In this document: positions 19,009-27,338 of the stretch, piece by piece
Position numbering within the stretch: position 1 is the stretch's first letter
Layout of the letters: the number at the start of each line of letters is the position of its first letter
Source: Vallitalea pronyensis
Lineage (GTDB): Bacteria > Bacillota > Clostridia > Lachnospirales > Vallitaleaceae
Assembly (NCBI RefSeq): GCF_018141445.1
Contig: NZ_CP058649.1
Coordinates: 3,801,001 to 3,865,000 of the forward strand
DNA length: 64,000 nt
Reading direction: 5' to 3'
Notes under the pieces: model-generated
The model's input: only the letters and a program-made list of their open reading frames with translations
The model's database searches: none
What the model was told of the DNA's origin: nothing
Program-made: the position numbers and the translations under genes

Positions 19009-19722
19009 CTATTTTCTTTTTAATACCTGGATTAAATGTTCCAGTTTCTCTGCAGCCATATCTGGATTATTAAGAATTTCTTTTTTAAGGGTCTCAATAT
19101 CATCTTCTCCTGAAACCTGTCCATGGACTTCATGTTCATTCACATGAGAAAAATCAATTTTTTTAATAAGCTTAGCCGCTTGCGATTCTAGTGCTATGCA
19201 AGCATCAATCTCCACCAAAAGCGCTTCATGCCATTTAATCTGATAATCCATATTAGCAATCATCATATCAAAGCATATCTTTTCTACTTGTAGAGTTTGA
19301 TTATTCACTTTTATGGCTTGCCACTTCTCTGTGTCACTTTTTTTCTGCCTTAATGTGTCAATATGCTTCTCTATATGTTGCACAAGCACATCTCTATCCA
19401 TCATACCTACAAATGGAAAAAGAATAAATTTGTCAGACCCTATATCATAGATCATCTTATCTAATTCTTCCTTAAAATATGTTTCTAATGCCTGCTGACC
19501 ACTAGGCGTTATACCATAGATTTTCCTGATTTTCTTCCCTATTTTTTCTTGACGATTCAACACAATCAATCCTTCTTTTTCAAGCTTACCAAGGGCATAA
19601 TAGATAGAACCCGATTGTATTTTCGTCCAACTTTCTAAATGATTAATCTGTATATACTTCTGAATTTCATACCCATGGGTAGGTTTTATATTCAAAAAAT
19701 ATAAAATAAATGCCTTTACCAT
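19009..19722 (-). CDS. PadR family transcriptional regulator
   Basis: This 237-aa regulator has an N-terminal winged helix: AFILYFLNIKPTHGYEIQKYI, then WTKIQSGSIYYALGKLEKEGLIV, the classic PadR DNA-recognition region. A long helical C-terminal part (residues 120-237) is predicted to dimerise and is longer than in PadR-s1 proteins, as in the AphA/Vir-like class. AGGAGGTGG precedes the ATG. Two copies of the CCAA-N3-TTG operator lie at 19735 and 19765, consistent with autoregulation, and a third copy precedes the flavoprotein gene downstream. The inducer is unknown. Members of the family often sense phenolics, flavins or toxic small molecules. Confidence 0.88.
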   Translation of the reverse strand: MVKAFILYFLNIKPTHGYEIQKYIQINHLESWTKIQSGSIYYALGKLEKEGLIVLNRQEKIGKKIRKIYGITPSGQQALETYFKEELDKMIYDIGSDKFILFPFVGMMDRDVLVQHIEKHIDTLRQKKSDTEKWQAIKVNNQTLQVEKICFDMMIANMDYQIKWHEALLVEIDACIALESQAAKLIKKIDFSHVNEHEVHGQVSGEDDIETLKKEILNNPDMAAEKLEHLIQVLKRK

Positions 19723-19734
19723 ACTCCACCTCCT

Positions 19735-19782
19735 ATAACCAACATTGGATATTAATCACATTATATACCCAACATTGTATAT
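19735..19782 (-). promoter_or_regulatory. Two PadR-type operators upstream of padR
   Basis: ATAACCAACATTGGATAT (19735-19752) and ATACCCAACATTGTATAT (19765-19782) are near-palindromes with the same core as the site at 18918. Their centres are 30 bp apart, about three helical turns, so dimers would sit on the same face. Confidence 0.65.
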
Positions 19783-19925
19783 TTGTCAAGCTTGATTCTA
19801 AATAAAAAAACAAATCATCTTTCAATGACATAGAGCATTACAGAAGTTACATCCACATACCCATCATTATCCAATGGGTTAAAGTAACTATTTTTTACAC
19901 TGGCAAAAAAGTGGCACACATATAA

Positions 19926-20039
19926 AAACCCTATATCATGATAATAAACGATCTTTGCGGCTTGTTGCCCTCCTTTAATTAGATAAAGGCAACAAACGCA
20001 ACGTGAGTATATTATCATGATATAGGGTTTAACTTCATA
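19926..20039 (-). repeat. Complex hairpin element downstream of yajC
   Basis: The outer arms 19926-19946 and 20010-20030 pair perfectly over 21 bp. An inner stem of 8 bp (19962-19969 with 19988-19995) tops the structure. On the minus strand the element ends in U5, so it can terminate tgt-yajC transcription, but it is far larger than needed. Sequence and layout resemble the element at 54860-54961, including the TATGAAGT flank. The gene-free stretch 19723-20085 holds this element and the padR operators, and I see nothing else in it. Confidence 0.75.
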
Positions 20040-20085
20040 ACCGTTAGCGGTTTTTTTAACGAATGACTTACATTAACAATGTTAC

Positions 20086-20451
20086 TTATTTTTCCTCTTC
20101 TTTAACTTCCTTAACCTCTTCAATTTCCTCATCTCGATTAATTGTTAAATCCGGCTCCTTAATAGCTGCAATAGCGTTTCTCTGAATAGGTACACGCACA
20201 CTCTTATTAGTCCCAAGTTCAACAATCACAACATCATTAATAGAATCTACCACTCTACCAAAAATACCACCATTGGTCATAACTGAGTCACCAATTTTGA
20301 CATTGGACTGCATGCTGTCCACTTCTCTTTGACGTTTCTTTTGAGGACGTATGAGAATAAAATACATAAAACCAAATAATACAACTACATAAATAATCAA
20401 TGTCATCATACTACCTTGTGTACCTTCATTTAATAAAAATAAGTTTGACAT
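20086..20451 (-). CDS. yajC: Preprotein translocase subunit YajC
   Basis: This 121-aa single-pass membrane protein has a helix at residues 17-35 (LIIYVVVLFGFMYFILIRPQ) followed by the family motif RPQKKRQREVDSMQSNVKIGDSVMTNGGIFGRVV. The C-terminus is very acidic (EEIEEVKEVKEEEK). It is an accessory subunit of the SecDF-YajC complex, although secDF itself lies about 5 kb downstream here. AAGGAGG lies before the ATG, and tgt is 123 nt upstream in the same direction, the usual tgt-yajC pair. Confidence 0.95.
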   Translation of the reverse strand: MSNLFLLNEGTQGSMMTLIIYVVVLFGFMYFILIRPQKKRQREVDSMQSNVKIGDSVMTNGGIFGRVVDSINDVVIVELGTNKSVRVPIQRNAIAAIKEPDLTINRDEEIEEVKEVKEEEK

Positions 20452-20574
20452 GTTTTTCCTCCTTGGATTAAAATCATTTTCTAATATTTACCTCTTTTTC
20501 TATAATTTACACGTAATGGGCCATCATGTCAACTATTTTTCCATTCGTGTTTATAGATACATTTACTTAACCTC

Positions 20575-21702
20575 TCAGCCAGCCAACATCTTTTCAATTT
20601 TCTCCTCTTTAAATGCAGAATAACGATTGGCATCAATGGCATCTCGTATTTCTTCCATGAGTGTGTTGTAGAAATATAAATTATGCAACACACATAATCG
20701 CATCCCCAACATTTCCTTGGCCTTTAATAAGTGTCGGATATAAGCTCGACTGTATTGCCTGCATGTTGGACACTGACACGCTTCATCAATGGGCCGACCA
20801 TCTAATTGAAACTTGGCATTCAATAAGTTTAACTTACCTGCATTGGTATACACATGTCCATGTCTTCCATTACGTGCAGGATAAACACAATCAAAAAAGT
20901 CAATACCACGTTCAACAGACTCCAAAATATTAATGGGTGTTCCAACGCCCATTAAATAAGTTGGTTTATTTTGTGGCAAATGGGGCACCACCTCTTCAAG
21001 TATACGATACATCTCATCATGGCTTTCTCCAACTGCAAGACCACCTATAGCATAACCATCCAGGTCTAACTCGGATATAACCTTGGCATGTTCAATCCGA
21101 ATATCCCCATAAGTTCCCCCTTGGTTAATACCAAACAACATCTGTTCTTTATTAATGGTGTCTTCTAAACCATTCAGTCTCTTCATCTCTACTTGACAAC
21201 GCTTCAACCATCTTGTCGTACGATCAACAGAGTCCTGCATGTACTGTCGTGTAGCTGGATATGGTGGGCATTCATCAAAAGCCATGGCTATTGTTGATGC
21301 TATATTCGACTGAATCTGCATGCTCTCCTCAGGACCCATAAAAATCTTACGTCCATCCACATGAGAAGAAAAATGTACACCCTCTTCTTTTATCTTACGA
21401 AGTCCAGATAATGAAAAGACTTGAAATCCACCTGAATCTGTTAATATGGGCCGATCCCAAACCATAAATTTATGAAGACCACCCATCTTTTTAATCACAT
21501 CATCCCCTGGTCTAACATGCAGGTGATAGGTATTGGATAGTTCTACTTGACACTTTATTTCTTTTAAATCCTGACTTGATACAGCACCTTTTATAGCTCC
21601 AGCAGTCCCCACGTTCATAAATACAGGGGTTTGAATCTTACCATGTACCGTACTAACCTCTGCTCTTTTTGCTCTTCCATCTACATTTAATAATTGATAC
21701 AT
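20575..21702 (-). CDS. tgt: tRNA-guanine transglycosylase
   Basis: This 375-aa enzyme exchanges guanine 34 in tRNAs with GUN anticodons for the queuosine precursor preQ1. Motifs include LTDSGGFQVFSLSGLRK (first catalytic Asp), GGLAVGES, the nucleophile region FDCVYPARNGRHG and the zinc site CQCPTCRQYSRAYIRHLL followed by LHNLYFY. Length is normal for bacterial Tgt. queA and ruvAB, often upstream in Clostridia, are absent; a 204-bp palindrome and a cyclic-di-GMP gene lie there instead. Confidence 0.97.
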   Translation of the reverse strand: MYQLLNVDGRAKRAEVSTVHGKIQTPVFMNVGTAGAIKGAVSSQDLKEIKCQVELSNTYHLHVRPGDDVIKKMGGLHKFMVWDRPILTDSGGFQVFSLSGLRKIKEEGVHFSSHVDGRKIFMGPEESMQIQSNIASTIAMAFDECPPYPATRQYMQDSVDRTTRWLKRCQVEMKRLNGLEDTINKEQMLFGINQGGTYGDIRIEHAKVISELDLDGYAIGGLAVGESHDEMYRILEEVVPHLPQNKPTYLMGVGTPINILESVERGIDFFDCVYPARNGRHGHVYTNAGKLNLLNAKFQLDGRPIDEACQCPTCRQYSRAYIRHLLKAKEMLGMRLCVLHNLYFYNTLMEEIRDAIDANRYSAFKEEKIEKMLAG

Positions 21703-21930
21703 CTAATCACCATTCATTCATTATTTTTACCTAACTTACCATTTATCTCTATTACTATTATTTCCCTATTTAACGCAAGAACTATACAAGTATACAATGA
21801 TTCCTACTACATTTCAAGGCTTATCCCTAATATTTCCTATTCCTATCCAATTCCCTTCCCCCTACAATCATCCCCTATATAAACTTGCCATTTGCCTTCA
21901 TCCTTAACTATAAAATTAACCTCTAGCCCA
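21703..21930. other. Gene-free stretch upstream of tgt
   Basis: This C/T-rich, AT-rich sequence has no convincing promoter or open frame. A short plus-strand frame here has no ribosome binding site. The rest of the gap up to 22174 is the long palindrome. Confidence 0.5.
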
Positions 21931-22134
21931 GTAGATGGGGATGAACACCCTAAAATCGTGACTTTTAAAAGAATCTTAGAAAATCTTGGTGAGCGAAAGA
22001 GGTATTTCCGTTAAAAAGCTTACTTGTCTGACCAAAGGGAGTTAGTAAGCTTTAGGAAATACCTCTTTCGCAAACCATAGTTTTTCTTAGAATCTTTTAA
22101 CTAAAACGACTTTAGGGTGTTCATCCCCATCTAC
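21931..22134. repeat. 204-bp imperfect palindrome (MITE-like or large structured RNA)
   Basis: The ends pair perfectly over 24 bp (21931-21954 with 22111-22134). A further perfect 17-bp block (21993-22009 with 22055-22071) and a 9-bp apical block (22015-22023 with 22045-22053) follow, with imperfect pairing between. It encodes no protein. No clear target-site duplication flanks it. It lies 40 nt beyond the 3' end of the GGDEF/EAL gene. Confidence 0.85.
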
Positions 22135-22174
22135 GAACGTCTTGCACTCTATTATATGTTAAATCTATATCTTA

Positions 22175-24499
22175 CTAAAAGTCATCCCTATGCATATACT
22201 GCTCAAAATCCACCTTACCTTTCTTTATAATATAAGCAACTTCATCCGCAGGCTTCGGTCGACCCGTTAAAAAACCCTGAACATTATCACATAACGCATG
22301 ATACAGAAAATCAATTTGCTGAGGATCTTCTACCCCTTCTGCAATGGTCTCTAAACCTATCTTTCTAACCAGTTCAATGACCGAGCTGGTTATTTCCTGT
22401 TCCACACCTTTCACACTGGTGTTTTGAATAAATGATTTGTCAATCTTTAATGTATCAATAGGCAAAGATTTTAAATAACTCAAAGATGAATACCCTGTCC
22501 CAAAGTCATCTAATGAGATTTTAACACCTATTGCAATAAGTTCATTCAGTAATTCCTTGGTGGAATCTAACGCATCTATAAAAAGGTTTTCTGTAATTTC
22601 AAGCTCTAAACATCCTGGAGGAATACCTGTCTCTTCTAATATTTTTAAAACTAGATGATAAAAATCCTGCTTTTTTAACTGAGTTGGTGATATGTTAACC
22701 GATATAATACCGTTAAAATGATATTGCTCTTGCCATTGTTTGTATTGGGAGCATGCTTCTCGAAGGACCCATTCTCCTATGTCATTAATAATACCTGTTT
22801 CTTCAGCAATGGGAATAAAGACCACTGGGCTAACAAAACCTAGTGATGGATTAAACCAACGCAATAACGCCTCAAAACCACGAATTTTACCCGTCTTCAT
22901 TTCAAATTGTGGCTGATATAACAACTTGAATTCTTGATGTTTCAAAGCTCTTTTTAATTGCTTCTCTATGTTAATTCGTCTTAAAAATTCTTCTTTCATT
23001 TCCTGGGTGAAAAAGGAAATACTATTTTTACCCATATTCTTCACTTTAAACATGGCTGTATCTGCATTCTTAATCAATTCTTTTGGATCAACGCCATCGT
23101 CAGGGTATACAGCTATACCAATACTGACGCCCAATTGATGACTGTTATTATCAATCATTACAGGCTCATCAAAACACGATTTTATACATCGCGTTCTATC
23201 TAATACTTCTTCATCATCTTGAACATCGTATAATATTGCAGCAAATTCATCACCACTTAAACGTGCAATAAAATCAGTACCTTTAACTGTATTTTCTAAT
23301 CGGTGACCTATTATCTTCAACATGGTATCACCAATGGTAAAACCAAGACTATCATTGATTTGTTTAAAATTATCCACATCCATAAAGATGATGGCCACCC
23401 GTTTATGTTCGGCACATAAACATTCATTTATTTTTTCTAACAAATGTGCTCGATTTGGAAGTCCCGTAAGGCTGTCATAGTAGGCCAGCGTGTATATTTT
23501 TTCTTCTCTTATCTTACGGTATGTAATATCAATATGGGCTCCTGCCATAATATAGGGTTCGCCTTGGTCATTAAACAAGGCTTTACCTCTTGATACAATC
23601 CATTTATAATCACCGTCAACTGTGCGGATCCGATAGGTACTTTCATAACGTTCACTCTTACCTGCTAGGTATTGGTCAAACTCTGCTCTGGCTTCCTCCA
23701 CATCATCAGGATGAAGTAACTCATACCACTTATTCATGTCTGAGAACTCATCCAAACTGATACCAATATCTGAATACCAGTTAACAGACACTTCCCTTTT
23801 TCCTTTTTGCAGTTCCCAATACCAAATGCCATCATCTGAGGCTTCTGATATTAAACGGTAAATTTGCTCTTTCTCTCGAATGATATCATTACTTTTTGAT
23901 AATAACTGATTTTGCATGCTGAGTTCTTCCTCTGAAGCTGCTAACTCCTCATATAAACCGCTAACATGATCATTCTGCTGTCGTAACTCTTCTTCTGATG
24001 CTGTTATTTCTTCATATAATTGTGTAAGCTGCTCATTTTGTTGGCGAAGCTCTTCTTCTGATGCAGACACTTCTTCATATAGTCCGCCTAACTCTTCATT
24101 TTTCTGCTGTAACTCCAGTTCTTTCATCTTAATTTCTGTCACATCATTAAATACTTCAACAAAATACCCCTTACTAGGACTATATGCATTTACTTGATAC
24201 CATCTATTGAAAGGTTTGAAAAATTGAATGGTAGAATCAGAACCTCCTTCCAAAGCTACCTTACCGAAAAAGCTAACCCAATCAAAAGATTCTTCCAGCA
24301 ATCCAGGTAGAACTTCTGATACACGTTTACCAATGATTTTATCTCGATGAAGTCCAATTAACTTTGCATATATATCATTAATTTCCAAATATTCATAATC
24401 CACAGGTTGTCCATTCTGGTCTGTCATTATTTTTTGGTATGCATATCCACTAAACAAATTATTAATCAAGGTGTGGTAAAAATTTTCTGATACCTCCAC
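22175..24499 (-). CDS. PAS-coiled coil-PAS-GGDEF-EAL cyclic-di-GMP protein
   Basis: This 774-aa protein has a PAS domain (about 5-122), a coiled coil (123-207) made of three 21-residue repeats, and a PAS/PAC domain (208-325, with WYSDIGISLDEFSDMNKWYELLHPDD). A GGDEF domain (330-490) carries ARLSGDEFAAIL and an EAL domain (505-755) carries GFEALLRW, LEITENLF and DDFGTGYSSLSYL. SGDEF replaces GGDEF, a variant seen in some active cyclases, and the EAL metal residues look intact. There are no transmembrane segments, so it should sense cytosolic signals. The GTG at 24499 has GGGGTG 6 nt upstream; an alternative GTG lies at 24508. Confidence 0.93.
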   Translation of the reverse strand: MEVSENFYHTLINNLFSGYAYQKIMTDQNGQPVDYEYLEINDIYAKLIGLHRDKIIGKRVSEVLPGLLEESFDWVSFFGKVALEGGSDSTIQFFKPFNRWYQVNAYSPSKGYFVEVFNDVTEIKMKELELQQKNEELGGLYEEVSASEEELRQQNEQLTQLYEEITASEEELRQQNDHVSGLYEELAASEEELSMQNQLLSKSNDIIREKEQIYRLISEASDDGIWYWELQKGKREVSVNWYSDIGISLDEFSDMNKWYELLHPDDVEEARAEFDQYLAGKSERYESTYRIRTVDGDYKWIVSRGKALFNDQGEPYIMAGAHIDITYRKIREEKIYTLAYYDSLTGLPNRAHLLEKINECLCAEHKRVAIIFMDVDNFKQINDSLGFTIGDTMLKIIGHRLENTVKGTDFIARLSGDEFAAILYDVQDDEEVLDRTRCIKSCFDEPVMIDNNSHQLGVSIGIAVYPDDGVDPKELIKNADTAMFKVKNMGKNSISFFTQEMKEEFLRRINIEKQLKRALKHQEFKLLYQPQFEMKTGKIRGFEALLRWFNPSLGFVSPVVFIPIAEETGIINDIGEWVLREACSQYKQWQEQYHFNGIISVNISPTQLKKQDFYHLVLKILEETGIPPGCLELEITENLFIDALDSTKELLNELIAIGVKISLDDFGTGYSSLSYLKSLPIDTLKIDKSFIQNTSVKGVEQEITSSVIELVRKIGLETIAEGVEDPQQIDFLYHALCDNVQGFLTGRPKPADEVAYIIKKGKVDFEQYMHRDDF
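23912..24100 (-). repeat. Three 63-nt in-frame repeats encoding a coiled coil
   Basis: Three tandem units of 21 residues, with consensus NEQLxxLYEExxASEEELRQQ, lie inside the cyclic-di-GMP gene. Each equals three heptads, so loss or gain of a unit would keep the coiled-coil register. Confidence 0.9.
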
Positions 24500-24754
24500 A
24501 AATAACACCCCTTTTTCTTGTAATTTTTGTTGACTAATGCATATATTACGTTAATTATAGAAAATATTTACAATCCTATTGTTGTGCTTAATCCTATTGT
24601 AATATAAAATACCAAGTTTTAACAGTCTTTTTTTATAATTTTGTCAAAAAATGTAATTTATGTTAAGTATACCACTATAATCAAATCATACGTTCAATTT
24701 GACCTTATAATTATTTCCCAATTAATGAATAAAAAAAGTAATCCTCATAAAAGC

Positions 24755-24783
24755 TTGTTTAAATAGGCAACATTGTATATAAT
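24755..24783 (+). promoter_or_regulatory. Predicted aroC promoter
   Basis: TTGTTT (24755-24760), 17-bp spacer, TATAAT (24778-24783), giving a leader of about 125 nt before aroC. The rest of the 24500-24913 gap is AT-rich with no hairpin, T-box or riboswitch that I can recognise. Confidence 0.5.
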
Positions 24784-24913
24784 ATTGAACAGGTATTACC
24801 CCACTTTTTCCAACAATCAAGAGACAATTTTACAAATCAAGTAATCCAGTTACATAAATTATATAGGATGAATTAGTAAGAACGTCCTAATTAAATTATA
24901 ATGAGGTGAATTT

Positions 24914-26017
24914 ATGGCAGGCTCTAGTTTTGGTACTTTATTCAAACTGTCAACTTGGGGTGAATCCCATGGTAAGGCAGTAGGTGTTGTAATTGATGGC
25001 TGCCCTGCAGGCATTCCATTAACAACCGAAGATATTCAACAAGATTTAGATAAACGTAAACCTGGTCAATCTGCATTTGCTACACCCAGAAAAGAGGCTG
25101 ACCAAGTGGATATTTTATCCGGTGTTTTTGAAGGCAAGACCACTGGTACTCCTCTGTCATTACTGGTATACAATCAAAATCAGCGTTCTAAAGACTATAC
25201 TAAAATTGCTGATTATTATCGACCTGGACATGCTGACCTAACTTATGACCTAAAATATGGTTTCCGTGATTACCGAGGCGGTGGACGCTCTTCAGGACGT
25301 GAAACCATTGGTCGGGTGGCAGCAGGTGCTGTGGCGAAGAAAATACTTAAAGCATTAGGTATTTCCATTACCACATATACAAAAAGTATAGGAAAAATCC
25401 ATATTGATTTGGATCGATTCAATAAAGAGCAGATTTGGCAAAATCCCCTTTGTATGCCAGACAGTCATGCTGTTGAAGCAGCCGCAACTTATGTAAAGTC
25501 TCTTATGAAAGCAGGTAATTCATGTGGTGGTATCATAGAATCTTATGTGGAACATCTTCCTGCAGGATTAGGTGAGCCTGTCTTTGACCGACTTGATGCT
25601 GAACTGGCAAAAGCAATCATGTCCATTGGCAGTGTAAAAGGTTTTGAAATTGGAAACGGATTCGAAGCTTCCTCCCTAACAGGGCTTGAGAACAATGATT
25701 TCTATGGCTATAAACAAGGTTTAATCGTCAAGGAATCCAATCATGCAGGTGGTATCTATGGTGGCATAAGTGATGGCTCTAAGCTGGTACTTCGAGCAGC
25801 TATCAAACCCACTCCATCAATTCATGCAACACAAAAAACCATCAATCAATCCGGTGAGGAAATAAACATAAGCATCCAAGGTCGTCATGACCCTATTATT
25901 GTTCCTCGGGCTGTTATTGTTGTTGAATCCATGGTAGCAGTCACCATTGTGGATATGTTATTACGAAACATGGGAAGCCAGATTTCACATATAAAGAAAA
26001 TATACACAAAACAGTAA
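24914..26017 (+). CDS. aroC: Chorismate synthase
   Basis: This 367-aa FMN-dependent enzyme makes chorismate from EPSP, the last step of the shikimate pathway. The three family signatures are visible: GESHGKAVGVVIDGCPAG near the start, the segment PGHADLTYDLKYGFRDYRGGGRSSGRET (residues 108-135), and the C-terminal block RHDPIIVPRAVIVVESM. Gly-rich GGIYGGISDG lies between. AGGTG precedes the ATG with normal spacing. It stands alone, without other aro genes, between the cyclic-di-GMP gene and the zinc importer. Confidence 0.97.
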   Translation: MAGSSFGTLFKLSTWGESHGKAVGVVIDGCPAGIPLTTEDIQQDLDKRKPGQSAFATPRKEADQVDILSGVFEGKTTGTPLSLLVYNQNQRSKDYTKIADYYRPGHADLTYDLKYGFRDYRGGGRSSGRETIGRVAAGAVAKKILKALGISITTYTKSIGKIHIDLDRFNKEQIWQNPLCMPDSHAVEAAATYVKSLMKAGNSCGGIIESYVEHLPAGLGEPVFDRLDAELAKAIMSIGSVKGFEIGNGFEASSLTGLENNDFYGYKQGLIVKESNHAGGIYGGISDGSKLVLRAAIKPTPSIHATQKTINQSGEEINISIQGRHDPIIVPRAVIVVESMVAVTIVDMLLRNMGSQISHIKKIYTKQ

Positions 26018-26100
26018 TCAGTCTCTATTATCTAATAATAATAATGCGATACATTATTTACGCTGATACATCTTACTATTATGTTGTATTTTTCATTAAC

Positions 26101-26119
26101 GATTTATAAATTATAAATC
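26101..26119 (+). promoter_or_regulatory. Perfect 9-1-9 palindrome, candidate Zur/Fur-family box
   Basis: GATTTATAA-A-TTATAAATC lies 22 bp upstream of the -35 box of the zinc importer operon. The 9-1-9 shape fits Fur-family operators, but the base content is pure AT apart from the ends and the position is upstream of the promoter, so the assignment is tentative. Confidence 0.4.
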
Positions 26120-26140
26120 AAAGTTAACAATTGGGTAATC

Positions 26141-26169
26141 TTGTCAATACTCTTATTAAATGTTATAAT
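26141..26169 (+). promoter_or_regulatory. Promoter of the zinc-type ABC importer operon
   Basis: TTGTCA (26141-26146), 17-bp spacer, TATAAT (26164-26169), 47 nt upstream of the start codon at 26216. Confidence 0.75.
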
Positions 26170-26215
26170 TTCTTTTTTCAGAGATACGACTAAGGTTTAA
26201 AAAGGAGGTATTCAT

Positions 26216-27325
26216 ATGAAAAAAATGATATACGTACTTATTTTGATGTTAACATTATCAGGATGTACGTCTAATGAGAAAGCTACAGAAAAACTAAATG
26301 TTGCTGTAACCATACAACCTGAAATAGGTTTTGTTGAAGCCGTTATGGGTGATCTTGGTACAGTAACAGCTGTGATTCCACCTGGAAATAGTCCAGCTAA
26401 TTACCAACCATCCCCCAAAGAATTAACAGCCATTAGTGATGCAGATGTCTATTTCTCAATTGGCGTACCTGCTGAGCACAATATTCTACCAAAAATCATC
26501 AGTAATAAAACAGATGTTGTTTCCCTTCTTGAGACAGTAGAGGAAGTATATCCCTTGCGTCAAATAGAAAAGCATGTTCATAAAACATCTGATGAACACC
26601 ATGAAGATGAAGCGCATCATGATCACGAGGATGAAGGCGATCATGACCACGAAAATGCAGCAGATCATGACCATGAGAATGAAGAAGACCATGACCACGA
26701 AGATGCAGCGGGTCATGACCATGAGAATGAAGGCGACCATGACCATGAAGATGCAGCGGATCATGACCATGAGAATGAAGGCGATCATGACCATAAAGAT
26801 GCAGTAGATCATGAAAATGAAGCTGACCATGACCATGATCATGAAGGTGTTGACCCCCATATATGGATGTCACCTAAACGTGTTATCGTGATGATTGAAA
26901 AAATTGCTGAAACATTGTCTAACATTGACCCTCAAAATAAAGAACACTATGATGCTAATGCCAAATCCTTCATCACTGAATTAGAAGCATTGGATCAAGA
27001 AATCAAGGATGCTTTAGCGGATTCTAACCTTGAAAGTTTTATTATTTATCACCCATCCATGGGCTATTTTGCAGATGATTATAACCTTGAGATGCATGTT
27101 ATTGAAGAAGGTGGAAAAGAAGCCACCATTAATACCATGACAAATATCATCGAACTAGCAAAAGAAAAGAATATACAAGTGGTTTTCTACCAAGAAGAGT
27201 TCGATAGTAAACAAGCTAAGATTATTGCTAGTGAAGTTAATGGACGTGCTATTCCCTTAGATATTTTATCAAAAGACTATGTTGAAAATATGAAGAAACT
27301 ATTAAATCTATTATTATCCAATTAG
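26216..27325 (+). CDS. znuA: Zinc ABC transporter substrate-binding lipoprotein with His-rich loop
   Basis: This 369-aa cluster A-I solute-binding protein has a signal peptide ending in the lipobox LSGC (Cys17) and the usual domains LNVAVTIQPEIGFVEAVMGD and VDPHIWMSPKRV. Metal-ligand His residues lie in VPAEHNILP, DPHIW and the IIYHPSMGYFADDY segment, followed by YQEEF. Residues about 119-215 form an exceptionally long His/Asp/Glu loop made of 8-residue units (DHDHENEG, DHDHEDAA). Such loops in ZnuA proteins are thought to buffer or capture zinc. The first gene of a three-gene operon, it has AAGGAGG before the ATG. The symbol assumes zinc rather than manganese, based on the His loop. Confidence 0.88.
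   Translation: MKKMIYVLILMLTLSGCTSNEKATEKLNVAVTIQPEIGFVEAVMGDLGTVTAVIPPGNSPANYQPSPKELTAISDADVYFSIGVPAEHNILPKIISNKTDVVSLLETVEEVYPLRQIEKHVHKTSDEHHEDEAHHDHEDEGDHDHENAADHDHENEEDHDHEDAAGHDHENEGDHDHEDAADHDHENEGDHDHKDAVDHENEADHDHDHEGVDPHIWMSPKRVIVMIEKIAETLSNIDPQNKEHYDANAKSFITELEALDQEIKDALADSNLESFIIYHPSMGYFADDYNLEMHVIEEGGKEATINTMTNIIELAKEKNIQVVFYQEEFDSKQAKIIASEVNGRAIPLDILSKDYVENMKKLLNLLLSN
26639..26848 (+). repeat. 24-nt tandem repeat array in the zinc-binding loop
   Basis: Seven 24-nt units, one 18-nt unit and a final 24-nt unit encode DHDHExxx octapeptides. The units alternate between EN and ED types. All changes are multiples of 3, so the frame is kept. Confidence 0.9.
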
Positions 27326-27338
27326 CCAGGTGATTAAA

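Noticed and set aside
19815-20018. 67-aa minus-strand frame across the hairpin element downstream of yajC
   Set aside because: It starts inside the hairpin, has no ribosome binding site, and its codons are explained by the inverted repeat.
26574-26807. 77-aa plus-strand frame rich in Met, Thr and Lys
   Set aside because: It is a frame shadow of the repeat in the zinc lipoprotein gene.
26486-26873. Two long minus-strand frames opposite the zinc lipoprotein repeat
   Set aside because: They are mirror images of the 24-nt tandem repeat, have no ribosome binding site, and disappear outside the repeat.
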